DNA of 64,000 bases from contig NW_005200892.1 of the NCBI RefSeq assembly GCF_000372725.1, forward strand, positions 112,289-176,288, in the 5' to 3' direction. Below are positions 9,891-25,500 of this stretch, piece by piece. The notes beneath the pieces were generated by a model. The model was given only the letters and a program-made list of their open reading frames with translations. It did no database searches and was not told where the DNA came from. Source of the stretch: Emiliania huxleyi CCMP1516. Its lineage: Eukaryota; Haptophyta; Isochrysidales; Noelaerhabdaceae. The translations under genes were made by a program, and so were the position numbers. Numbering within the stretch: the first letter of the stretch is position 1; each line of letters starts with the position of its first letter.

Positions 9891-10856
9891 ATGGCTTCGA
9901 CGACCTCGCGCCCGCCCGCGACGCCCGAGGCGCTAACTGCGGCGCTCCTCGATGCGGCCGCGTCGGGCGCCGCCGCGGAGGCCGAGCGACTCCTGCGCGA
10001 CGGCCACATCTCGGCCACCGTCAAGCAGCGGATGCCTCTCCGCATTTGCCCCAAGATTGCGTGCATCGCACCTACACTGTGGCACGCGCAGTGCTCCGCC
10101 ACTGCATTGCATTTGGCTGCGGCACACGGACACCTCGACTGCGTGCGTGTCCTGCTCCTCCGCGGCGCCGACCCTCGCGCGCTGACACGCAGCCTCTGTG
10201 GCGCGACGCCGTCGATGCTCGCCGCCTTTGGCGGCCACGCCGCCGTCCTGGCGTGCCTCGAGGCGGCGAGCGATCGCCCGCATCCCGCTACGCGCCTCTC
10301 TCCGCTGCTGCTCGCCGCCGCGGCGGCCGGCGGAAATGGCGCGACTGCGGAGGAGGCGGCCGAGGCGGCGGCGGCGTGCGTCGGCGTCCTCCTCGGCGCC
10401 GGCGCCGCATCGCGCGTCGCGCCCGACGGCGCGAGCGCCGGAGGCCTCACGCCGCTGCACGTGGCGGCGGCGCTCCACCGCGCTTCGGCTTGCGCGCGCC
10501 TCGTCGAGGCTGGGAGCAGCGTGCAGCGGCGCGACGCCGCGGGCCGCACGCCGCTCGACTACGCGCGGCGGGCGCAGCCGGCGGCCGGGGAGGAGGCGCA
10601 GCGCGCGACGCTGCGTGCGCTGCTCTGGCTGCCGCCGGTGCGGCTCCTCTGGCTAGGGCAGCGGTCCACGCCCGGGGTGGGGCTCGGCAAGCTCGACCGC
10701 GACGCGATGCTGCTGGTCTGCAGCGCGGTGGTCGGGGCCGCGGAGCGCGGCGGCGCGCCCGCCACGCCGGAGGGCACGGGCGTGGCGGAGGAGTTTTGGC
10801 GGAGGACGGCCACGTATTTTACGTGGCATCTCCACAATCTCGGTGTAAGATGCTAG
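9891..10856 (+). CDS. Ankyrin-repeat protein
   Basis: Single-exon, 321 codons. At least four ankyrin repeats: SATALHLAAAHGHLDCVRVL, then TPSMLAAFGGHAAVLACLE, TPLHVAAALHRASACARLV and TPLDYARRA. The second and third are separated by an alanine-rich insert of about 40 residues. The C-terminal 100 residues (LLWLPPVRLLWLG, then FWRRTATYFTWHLHNLG) are not ankyrin and are unassigned. Ankyrin stacks are protein-binding scaffolds; no catalytic motif is visible. It shares a 155-bp intergenic region with the F-box/RCC1 gene. Confidence 0.8.
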   Translation: MASTTSRPPATPEALTAALLDAAASGAAAEAERLLRDGHISATVKQRMPLRICPKIACIAPTLWHAQCSATALHLAAAHGHLDCVRVLLLRGADPRALTRSLCGATPSMLAAFGGHAAVLACLEAASDRPHPATRLSPLLLAAAAAGGNGATAEEAAEAAAACVGVLLGAGAASRVAPDGASAGGLTPLHVAAALHRASACARLVEAGSSVQRRDAAGRTPLDYARRAQPAAGEEAQRATLRALLWLPPVRLLWLGQRSTPGVGLGKLDRDAMLLVCSAVVGAAERGGAPATPEGTGVAEEFWRRTATYFTWHLHNLGVRC

Positions 10857-11048
10857 CCGTTCTGCAGTTCTACTTTCTCGTAAAATTCTACTTTCTCACT
10901 TAAAAAGAAAGAAAGACGTATAAAAGAAAACAGAGATAGCAAAGGGATAGAAGGACGGCACGCCGCCACCACATAGGGGTTTAAGGAGAGGGTGTGGTGC
11001 TATCCGTCGCCCACCCTTGGGCCCTCTTCTTCCTGCCCGTCAAGAGGA
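10857..11048. other. Intergenic, no gene seen
   Basis: 3' flank of the ankyrin gene with AAAGAAAGAAAG and similar purine tracts. Nothing else recognised. Confidence 0.6.
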
Positions 11049-11266
11049 GCACTTGGGAGACGTGGTCAGTACTGTTATGTATACGTACCGGCCCTATATG
11101 CACCCGTGTGTCCTGCCTATGCATTGGCAGGGTCAGACGTCGCGCGAATGCATAGTCCATAGCGTGTCTTATGCAATACGTACGATGTTTTCGCCTTTAT
11201 GTCTCAGCAAACAGCGCAGCGCTGCCGATGTCGCATTGGCGCTATGAGCTATGCATTACGTATCCG

Positions 11267-11790
11267 TATTATGCATCACTCAGCGGCGCCTGCACGTGGG
11301 AGGGCTATGGACTACGCATTACGTATCCGTATTATGCATCACTCAGCGGCGCCTGCACGTGGGAGGGCTATGGACTACGCATTACGTATCCGTATTATGT
11401 ATCAAGCGCCGAAAGCCCGCCGGAGAGGGCTATGTACTACGCATTACGTATCCGCTTTATGTATCAAGCGCCGAAAGCCCGCCGGAGAGAGCTATGGACT
11501 ACGCATTACGTATCCGTATTATGTATCAAGCGCCGAAAGCCCGCCAGAGAGGGCTATGTACTACGCATTACGTATCCGTATTATGTATCAAGCGCCGAAA
11601 GCCCGCCGGAGAGGGCTATGTACTACGCATTACGTATCCGTATTATGTATCAAGCGCCGAAAGCCCGCCGGAGAGGGCTATGTACTACGCATTACGTATC
11701 CGTACTATGTATCAAGCGCCGAAAGCCCGCCGGAGAGGGCTATGTACTACGTATTACGTATCCGTATTATGTATTCAAGCGCCGCAACCC
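11267..11790. repeat. 62-bp tandem array
   Basis: About six copies of a 62-bp unit (AAGCGCCGAAAGCCCGCCGG plus TACTACGCATTACGTATCC), preceded by two copies of a variant unit (ACTCAGCGGCGCCTGCACG). 62 is not a multiple of three, so all three frames give the same peptide-like text; this is not coding. Confidence 0.9.
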
Positions 11791-12189
11791 TCCGCCGGGT
11801 TGTGTGTGAGAGCTGGGGGGGAGTCCGCTCCGCAGCATATGCAGCCCTAACAACCCCCCCCCCCCCCCCTCGGCCCAGACCCTAACTTCGCGCTGCCGCT
11901 AGGGCTGCCATAAGTTGGCTAGGGTTGTATGTGCACTGGCAACAGCGGAGCTCGCTGGGGGTCTTCTTGTCACATATATTTCCGGGCTTATCACCGACCG
12001 GGTTAAGACTAACCCTACCTTTTCTATTCTATCGGCTCGCTGCGCTCGCTCTAAAAACGAGCTCGCTGGGGCTGCGCCCCATCTCGCCGGTCTACACGTT
12101 AGGTTTCATATATTTCCGGGCTTTTCATAATATGTGCATGTGCCCGCTGCGAGCACATAAAACGTAGCAGCCAGCACACACACATGGTG

Positions 12190-12510
12190 TGCTTGTCTGA
12201 AATGCGCAATGTATGACGCATCATACACAATACATAATACATAATACATAACATACGATGTGGACTCCCACGTCCCAGTGCGTAATACATAATACATAAT
12301 ACGTAATACGTAATACACAACAGACGATGTGGACTCCCAGTGCGTAGTGCATAATACGCATAATACGTAATACATAATACATAACAGACGATGTTGACTC
12401 CCAGTGGCAGTGCGTAATACACAATACGTAATACATAATACGTAATACATAACACACGATGTGGACTCCCAGTGCGTAATGCAAATGCATAATACATAAT
12501 TCATAGGAGT
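12190..12510. repeat. Degenerate ~65-bp tandem array
   Basis: Four to five copies of a unit with GATGTGGACTCCCAGTGCG separated by runs of TAATACATAATACGTAATAC. It lies in the right half of the 1.67-kb element. Confidence 0.8.
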
Positions 12511-12734
12511 TTTGTGACACTCGGTCGTAATGCGCATCCATTCGCCTATGTATTATGTATCTGTGTTATGCATTCCACGCGCCGCGACGCGCGAGGGTGG
12601 GAGAGGGCGACGTATTTTGCAAATACGTAAATGTATAGGCGCTAAGGTTATGGATCGGTAAGAATGCATATCAGGATGCGAATGCATAGGGGGCAGAGTG
12701 CATATACATAACAGTACTGACCACGATTGGCACT

Positions 12735-12830
12735 TGGAGCACTTGGAGTGCAGTCATTAGCCTCACATCCAGGGCCGGGGAGCTCAGAAGCGCACCCAGC
12801 GCACCCATTGGGGAGCTCAGAAGCTCCGCA
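12735..12830. repeat. Short dispersed repeat
   Basis: ACTTGGAGTGCAGTCATTAG followed by CCTCACATCCAGGGCCGGGG. It recurs at 55240-55305 in the same orientation and at about 47940-48010 in the opposite one. A second partial copy of its tail (GGGGAGCTCAGAAG) follows at about 12811. Confidence 0.8.
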
Positions 12831-12950
12831 GGAATATTTCTTCCTCGACGTGTCACCAATTGCGAGCCGCCCTTGCGCCTTGGTGCGAGCCGCCCCGGCC
12901 TGCTGCCCCGCCGCCGCGACCGGCTTCGCCGCCGGTCTTGGAGCAGCCCG

Positions 12951-16370
<3,420 letters not shown>

Positions 16371-16883
16371 GAGCCGAGTCATGCACTGAGGGGCGTGGGC
16401 GAACCGCGGGGGTGGCCAAGTAGCGCCCTAGTAGGAGCGGCAAGGCTCGGCAGGAACGCGAGGGCTCGCGTGTGTGATTGGGGGCTTCCACGCAACCGCA
16501 AAAGCCCACATATCGTTTTGTAGCATGTTGCGAGATATACGGTCTTCAAGCGTAGTAGCTTTTGTGTACAGTATATTGCGATAGATCGCGGAGGTGTGTA
16601 AGACTGATGACTGACTGGGCGTGAGAGCCCCCAGCGTTTCAAACTTTCCCCGTTTTAACACCTCCCGAAAAAGCGTGAAATCCGCGCCGGAGACCACCCT
16701 CTCACTGACTCCTCAAGGCAGTCCGTAAACGGCCATCTTCTGGCCATTCTCACAAAAGCCAGTGTTGGTGCCATCTGCGATCTCTGGTCTAGAGCCGACA
16801 AAGTATCGGACTGGGACCTGCAGGTTCAGGGTGCACCCGAGCCCACCCGAGAGGTGTCCCCATTCGATGGCCAGAGTGCGATT
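16371..16883. other. Uncertain coding stretch
   Basis: Two competing readings. A minus ORF 16428-16697 begins MVSGADFTLFREVLKRGKF. A plus frame open from 16657 reads NGHLLAILTKASVGAICDLW then VSDWDLQVQGAPEPTREV, up to the element at 16884. The plus reading looks more protein-like and could be an upstream exon of the SET gene. Neither is recognised. Confidence 0.3.
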
Positions 16884-17090
16884 GTGTGTGTGCGGGAGTT
16901 GGTTTGTCGGGAGGGAGGGGCAGGCTGCTCACCCACGTGCACCGGGCCAGTGCTTGCACTTTGAATGCCGTGGGGCTCCTGCCCGTGTCCGGGCGTGGAG
17001 ATGCGAGGGTCGCCCCCCCTTGCCCCACCACTTTGTGTGTGTGGAGAAATCTACCTTACCTTACCTTACCTTGTCCCCAAGGGTCTGGGG
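16884..17090 (+). repeat. Introner-like element (copy 4)
   Basis: Short GT-rich start, then CTCACCCACGTGCACCGGGC, TGCACTTTGAATGCCGTGGG and four CTTAC repeats ending TTGTCCCCAAG. It lies directly before the SET exon in sense orientation. Confidence 0.75.
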
Positions 17091-17102
17091 CCGTTTTGCT
17101 AA

Positions 17103-18606
<1,504 letters not shown>

Positions 18607-18814
18607 TGCCACGAGCCGATTCCTCGTCGCCCACAGGCTGCTGCTGGGCCGGCAGACTTGCACGTGAGAAACGCATGAAGAGGCTGCGGCGGAGGGACGC
18701 CTCCTGCTCCCTGCCTGGCCTAGCACCGAGCGCCTTTGCCAGTAGACAGCGCGACACCTAGTCCCAAGGCAGCCCGGCGGCCTCACAAAGGGTAGGTACC
18801 AGCTGAACTCTCAG

Positions 18815-20815
18815 CTACATCTCGGCTGCCTCGCGGTGAATCCCCGCAAAACACGCGACGGCGAGGTCTTGGTAGAGGCCGCCTGCGATGAGCTCCTGCG
18901 GCGTGGTCTCAAATTGGCGTGCAAAAGCGCAACCACCGAGGCTTGGGTCGTTCTCGTGAGCCATGACAATCGGCAGACCTGCTGCGCGGGCCGCCGTGAC
19001 CTGCTCGGCCAGCCTCTCATCCGACCAAGTGTTCTGGGTGAGGTAGAGCAGCATGTGGGTTGCCCGCTCCGGCGTGTCCGTGGTCGAGACGGCGAGCCCG
19101 GTAAATGCGGTGGCGAGCTCGCCGGCCACGTCATTTGCGCCCGGATTGGCAGGCGAGGCCCAGAGGAGAATTGGCGTTGCGAAGCCGAGGTTCTGGCCCT
19201 GCACCTCACCGGGCACAACGAGAGGGAGCGCCTTTTCCTTTGCGTATAATGGCGTCTGCAACAGCAGTGCCTGCGGACCAAGGGAATCAGGCCAGTCAGC
19301 CATGAAGCCACCCGCAGACGAGGTCGAATGGCAGCAGCCCACCTCGGCGATCCTCTTGAGGGAGACACGCTGGAAATCCTCGATCCGCATCCACACGACG
19401 AGAGGCCAATCGGCGTCGAAGATAGCTGGCTGGAGGTCCTCTGGGCATTCCGATCGCAGCGCCTCGAGCGAGCCGCCGCCCTTGTCCGGATCGGCTTCTT
19501 GGACGAGGATGATTGGCTTGCCTTGGGACAGCGCCGCGCGAACCTCCCGCAAGCAGTTCTGCGCGGAGGGGGCGGCCGGTGAGGGCGAGGGCAGTCGGCC
19601 ACACAGCGGCTACATGAACGAGCACCTTGCTCTTGAAGTAGCCTCTCGAGAGGAAGATGAGGATCACCTGCGAGCGGCCGATGTAGCTCTCCAGAGCGCC
19701 GATGTCATCGAGATCATCGACGTCGAGAAACACTTGGATGCTAGGCAGAAGCAGCTGCAGCTCGCTCTTGATGACCGCGACGGCGTCTTGACCGGTGGAC
19801 CTATTGAAATGGGGGAGGGTCTGGTGGGGAACGCCACACTCCTCCCACATAGATCTGAATCGTAGGTTGACCTATCCGAACGATGAGTAGTGAAATTACC
19901 AGCAGCAGGCAGTGGGCGTGACAATCGCATGCTTTGTTGGAACCATATATGGCTGTTGAAGAGGTGCCAAGTCTGGCCCTTGTGGAGGGTCAGCTCGGGC
20001 TGCTGCTTGGTCGAGACGAGCCGGATTGTGGGTATCTTGGCGAGGCGGCGGGCCGCGACGACGGCGCCGGCCAGGAAAATCGCCAGCGCGGCGCAAACAA
20101 GAACCGTCATTGGGATGATGATGGCGTCGGTGTCGGGCCTATTCACGGCATGCAGAATTCTCAAGTGCAAAATGCACACGAGAGTGCGCCTTTACGGTGT
20201 CGGTCGCACCAGCCGAGGATGGCCTCCGCCTTCCCCTGGCCGGGGCTTTGCTCCTCGATGGCGTCGAAGAGGCTGGTCCAGCTCGCGCCGAGGAAGACGA
20301 GCAGCAGCACGAGGTTCGTCGCCACGGCGAGGATATCGTCCTCGTAGCGCCTGTAGGGTGTCGCGACGGCGAGCCCGACGGCGTAGCACGAGCAGATTAG
20401 CGTCGCCATCACGAGGCGGAGAAAGTAGCGCTCCTCCGGGATAAGGACCACCACGCCAGTCAGCACAATCTTGCGCAGCAAGTCGACGGCCTCCCACCAG
20501 TACCAGCGTGTCTCGTACTCTCTGTGGAGGAAGGCTGTGGCGCGGGACAAGTCCGTAGGCGTTCTGGCGTGCAGCGCCTTGTAGCACGGGACGAGGAGCG
20601 ACGTGAAGAGGACGAGGGAGCCGAGCGGCCAGAGTACGATCAACAAGATGGCGAGATTAGTGATCGAGTCGTGCTCCGTGGTGTCGCACTGCACGCTGGC
20701 GTCCTGCCGCATGTACTTGGCGAACGTAGTCGAGTCCACATCCACGACGTACGCCTGCGCGGCGGCACGCCGCGCGCGCAGGCCATCGAGCACGCGCTCC
20801 GTTACCCGAGCAGGG
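18815..20815 (-). CDS. Membrane protein with two TIR-like domains
   Basis: Four exons with consistent phase. 20210 to about 20815 holds LAILLIVLWPLGSLVLFTSL, a YYW-type WYWWEAVDLLRKIVLTGVVV segment and three more hydrophobic spans. 19944-20138 has one span (VLVCAALAIFLAGAVV), then WHLFNSHIW. 19626-19800 has STGQDAVAVIKSEL and FLDVDDLDDIGALESYI. 18815-19558 has NCLREVRAALSQGKPIILV, then a second domain with LLYLTQNTW, AHENDPSLGGCAF and FETTPQEL. FLD, the SR...FLS strand and the CLRE helix are TIR hallmarks. TIR domains signal by self-association, and some hydrolyse NAD (family knowledge); I cannot place a catalytic glutamate with certainty. The membrane part resembles the TRP-like module of algal beta-helix receptors. 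No ectodomain exons lie within 1.7 kb upstream, so the gene is truncated or has a distant first part. Confidence 0.75.
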
Positions 20816-20856
20816 CTGCTGTGCAGTCTGCATGCAGCCCTGCCTGTTCTGAACAT

Positions 20857-22528
20857 TCAGCCCGCGTGCTCCGCACTGCGCCCCTGCCGCCACGCGCCTG
20901 ACACGACGCAGATCCTGCACTGCACGAGGCGCGCGCGTGGCACGCTGCGCGCGCGCTCCGCCATCCGTTCAGCCCGCTGTCCAGTCTGCCTGCACACAGC
21001 ACACAGAGCACATGCAAGGTGCATATGCACGCCGCGCAATCCCCGCACAGCGATGCAGCCCGCACCCCGCGACAGTCGCCTGCCTCACGTCGAGCCCGCG
21101 CATGCCGCACGCAGTACTGTGCGCACTGTCTGTAAGACAAACGGCCTGTACTAGTGAAATCATAATGGTCCCAAAAAGAAAAACAAAAAGAGCCGAACCC
21201 CAGATGGAGAACGCCGAGTGCCAGAACACCAGGGGGCAAGTGTGTGTAGCACCTTCGACCCCGAAATGAAGGTCGCCACGCAAAACCGGGCGCTAGGAGA
21301 GGTGAACTGAAGGCTGAGACAACGGAGGCCGAGCCTGAGTGGGCGCCCGCGCGCCCACACACAAGCAAGCCTCTGTCCTTCGGCCCATTCCGGCGATCGT
21401 CCGTGGGCGACCGCAACAACACGATGCCTCTAATCAATTCCCTCACCACCCGACCCCCCTCTAGGGACAGCAGCGCGCATCTCATCCCGGAGAGGGAAGG
21501 AGGGGGGGGGGGGGGGAGGGGAGATCAGAGAGCCAGAGCAGGGAGTACCCCCGACGGACGCGAGTCGGGGGGAAAGCGAGACGAGAGATTCAAGGCGAAC
21601 TTCATCGCCCGTCCAGGAGCCCCGCATTAGGTAGCGACCCCAGGTTAAGAGCTAGGCTTCCCGACAGGGCAGGGAACCCCCAGCGCTCGACCCCAGCGCG
21701 CAGGCGGGGCCCACGGTACGGGGTGTGGACCGTGAGTTGACCAGGGGTTGTGCGCCGGACCCTCCTGCTCGGCTCCAGCCAGTAGACAAGTCTTGTCACT
21801 AACAGAGTAGAAGGATCTGACCTCGGGGCCGATGTGACCAAGCGCTGGTAGCGTGGTTTTACCTCACACCCATGGTCTCACAGTGTGCCGGCAGTCGCCG
21901 AGCAGTGTCGCTCACACAAGCCGCAGCACAAGTGACTGAGGGCCAGTGAGGGCGAGCCCATCGCTGTCCGCACAGCTGTGGTAGCCGCACAGTAGGCTGT
22001 GTCAACTGTGCAGAGCGTGTGAGCAGCCGAGGAGCTGCTCTCCAGGCTTCTGACGCAAAGAGCTGCATGCCATCGAAGGCGCTGTCGAGGTTCGCCGAGC
22101 GCGGCGAAATCGGGGGACACCGTCACCGACGAGCGCGTTGGAGTATTCACTCCGGACAAAGACGGCTACACGCACATGAGCCGCGGTCGTGTAGCCGTCT
22201 TAACGGCGAGGCGCGGGACCGTCTGTGGCGAGGTGGGTCGCGTCCCCCGATTTCCTCAACTCACGGTCCGCTCCCTCTAGCCTCGTGCAGTACGCGATAC
22301 CGAGAGCTGGGGGAGAGAGGCGCGCCACGCCAAGGGGGACAAGTGACGGGAGGGGGAGAGTAGTGTCTTTCGCAGGGTAAAACGCAATTTTTTTTTTGGA
22401 GCAGGCAGACCCTAGCATGTGGTGAACCCTGTGCCCCCCCCCCCCCCCAAGCATTTGGTGAAGCCTCGGGCCGGACCCCCCCCTTCCCCCCCAGCAGTTC
22501 GTGGCCATCATGCACCGGTGCTCCAGAA
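20857..22528. other. Gene-poor region
   Basis: No convincing coding sequence. Seen: a GAG/GGGGG tract at about 21490-21520, a 14-bp perfect hairpin (22159-22172 with 22188-22201, loop 15 nt; AAGACGGCTACACG), A8 and C12 homopolymers near 22390-22448. Confidence 0.55.
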
Positions 22529-25500
22529 CTAAGCAGAGCCGCCGCGCCCCGCACCCCGCCCACCCCGCCCGCCACGTCCACGCCCCCCTCGCCCCCCTCG
22601 CCCACCGACCGTCGCCGTGGCGCCCACGGGCTGAGCCTGGGGCGCGGGGCGCGAGGGCGGCTGGTGGACAAACGTCGCCTGCTCCGCCACCAGCCGCCCA
22701 ATTGCGGCGATGGGCAGCGCCGGCTGGCGGCAGGCCGGGCAGTTGCCGTCGCGCTCCAGCACGCGCGGCACACACGCCTCGCAGTACAGCGCGTGGCCGC
22801 ACGTGAAGCGGACCGAGCGCGGCGCGTCCCAGCAGAGGTCACACAGGCGCTCCTCGGCCCCAGCCGTCTCCTCCACCTCCCCCGCCGCTTCGACTAGCGC
22901 CTCCAGCCGCGGCAGCGCCTCTGCGAGCGGCATCCGCTTCTTCTTCCGCTCGTACGCCAGCCCGACCACGAGCCGCGTCAGCTCCTCGGCCTGCGCCACC
23001 GACCAGCCCGCGTCGGCCGCCGCGATGCTCTCCGCCGTGTCGGGCTCCTCCAATTCATCCTCGCACGCGTTGAGCAAGCCGACGGCGCCGCGGCCGGTCA
23101 GGCTGACGAGCAGCGTGATGCCGAGCGCATAGCCGTCGGTCAGCTGAGAAGCTTGGTTGTCCTGCATGATGATCGGGTCCATGTAGCCAGGCTTTCCAAA
23201 GATGCGTTGCGTCGACAGGTGCGAGACCTGCTGGTTGCTGCCAGCCGTCGCCTCTGCCGCGCGCGCGAGGCCCACGTCGGAGAGGTAGCCGTTGCCGCGC
23301 TCGTCGAGCAGGATGTTGCCCGCCGAGACGTCGCGGTGCAAGATCATCGGAGAGCGCGTGTGCAAGTAGTGTAGCGCGCTCGCCGCGTCGCGTAGCATGC
23401 GGAGCCGTGCGGCGGCGGAGAGCGGCGGAGGCGCCGTCTCGAAGCCGAGCATGCGGAGCCGCTGCAGTGCGGCTGGAGCGCGGTAGAGGCGGTCCTCGAG
23501 GCTGCCGCCGCGGCAGAGGGGGTAGACGAGGCACGCTCTCGCCGGCGCCAAGCAGACGCCGAGGAGAGGGAGCAGGGACGGGTGGCACGCCGCGCTGAGC
23601 GTGCGCACCTCGCTCTGCAGCTCGGCGAGGCCTTGGGCGCCGACACCGACCAGCGCCGTCTTGACGGCGAACCCGCAAGCGACGCGCGGAAGCGACGGCA
23701 GCGCGTCGCAGCGGTAGACGCGCCCAAAGCCGCCCTCGCCCACCTTGCGCGCCTCGGTAAAACCGTCGGTCGCCGCGATGAGCTCGTCGAGAGGGACGGC
23801 GGCGGGCGGCGCGGCGGCGGCGGCGAGGGCGGCGACACTCGCCGCCCGCTGCCGCCGCTGCCACCGCCGCTGCCGCCGCTGCCGCCGCCTCAGCCGTCGC
23901 CTCCGCTGCCGCCGCCTCTTGAGCCTCCGCCGCCGCCACGGCCGCCACTGCCGCCTCTACAGCCGCCGCCTCCGCCGCTGCCTCCGCCGCCTCCGCCTCC
24001 GCCTCCGCCCTCATCCTCGCCTCCTCCGTCTCCCTTGCCGCCTCCTCCCTTGCCCTCGCCTCTGCCTCCTCCCTTGCGCGCGACGCCGCCTCCGCCTCCT
24101 CCGCCGCCCGCGCCGCCGCAGCCTCTGCTACCACCCGATCCGCTTCCTCCGCCACTCGCGCCTCCTCAGCCGCCCGCGCCTCCTCAGCCTGCTCCGCCGC
24201 CCGGTCCGCCGCCCGCGCTGCCGCCGCCGCCGCCTTCTCCTCCTTTTGCCGCTGCCGCTTCAGCGCCCTGGCCTCGCGGGTCTTTCGCTCCGCCAGCTCG
24301 TCGCGCAGCCGCCGCGCCGCCCGCAGCGCCTCCGAGCCGTCGGCGGCCTGGGTGGTGTTTGCGTTGATCGCCGCCCTGAGCGCCTCGAGATCGGCGTCGC
24401 CTCGCTCGCACGCCTCAACCGCCTCGCGCAGCGCAGCCTCGGCAGCATCGCGCGCCTCCGCCGCCTCCGCTGCCGCTGCCGCCTCGCGTGCGGCCGCCGC
24501 GGCCTGCTCGACTGATCCTGCGACCGCCGTCTCCCCCCCCGCCTCTGCTGCGGTCGACGAGTGCTCCTCGAGGGCGCGCACGCACTCGGCGTGGCCTTGC
24601 TCCCTGGCCCACTGCAGCGCCGTCTTGCCCTTATCGGTGCGCGCCGCCGTGTCTGCGCCCGCCCGCAGCAAGCGCCGCACGACGGCGGGGCGGTTGAAGA
24701 AGGCGGCGATCATCAGCGCAGTGAAGCCGTCGCCGTTGCCGTCCTGCAGGTTGATCTCCGCGCCGTGCTGCAGCAGCAGCTCGACCACCCGCTCGTGGCC
24801 GCTGCGGGCGGCGTACATCAGCGCGGTGCCGCCTTTGCTGTTCTGCAAGTTGATCTCAGCGCCGCGCCGTATCAGCAAGTCGACCACCCGCTCGTGGCCG
24901 TTGCCGGCGGCGGCCAGCAGCGCGTTGCCGCCGTCGCTGTTCCGCAGGTTGACCTCAGCGTCGTGCCGAATCAGCAGCTCGACCACCCGCTCGTGGCCTT
25001 TGTCGGCGGCGATTATCAGCGCGGTGTCGCCGTCGCTATCCTGCAGGTTGACCTCAGCGCCGTGCCGTATCAGCAGCACGACCACTCGCTCGTAGCCTTC
25101 CTGGGCGGCGAGCATCAGCGCGGTCAAGCCGTTGCTGCTCTGCAGGTTAACCTCTGCGCCGTGCCGGATCAGCAAGTCGACCAACCGCTCGTGGCCGGCG
25201 GCGCCCATCAGCAGCGTGATGCCGCTCACGCCGTCTCTCTCGTACGTCGCGTCGGCCCGCCCGCCACTGTCGAGCCAGGCCAGCACCGCCTCCTCCTCGC
25301 CTCGCTCAGCCGCTGCCACGACCGCATCGGAGACTGCCACGACACCGCTCGGCGCCCGCCCCGCCGCCACCGCTGGAGATAGCGTCTTCGCGACTCTCGA
25401 TCCAGCCGAGGAAGCGCCGCCGGAGGAAGCGCCGCCTGCGCCGTCGCCACCGGCTGCCGTCGCCGTGGGCCGTCCCGCCAACACCTCCTGGACGTGCTTC

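Larger units (their letters stand above)
11057..12729. mobile_element. 1.67-kb inverted-repeat element with internal tandem arrays
   Basis: The left end CGTGGTCAGTACTGTTATGT (from 11061) is repeated in reverse complement at 12704-12725, followed inward by further imperfect matches with ATGCAT motifs. GCACTTGG lies immediately outside both ends (11049-11056 and 12730-12737), a possible 8-bp target duplication. The right copy, however, belongs to a dispersed repeat that itself contains the octamer twice. The inside is AT-richer than the neighbours and carries two different tandem arrays built on TACGTA/ATGCAT-like words. No transposase ORF is present, so it would be non-autonomous. Confidence 0.6.

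Noticed and set aside
11171..11885. Three overlapping ORFs of about 200 codons reading RIRIMYQAPKARRRG repeats
   Set aside because: They come from a 62-bp tandem array; because 62 is not a multiple of three each frame gives the same text. Not a protein.
11875..12110. CCCTAAC words as a telomere-like tract
   Set aside because: Only a few scattered copies, no tandem array.
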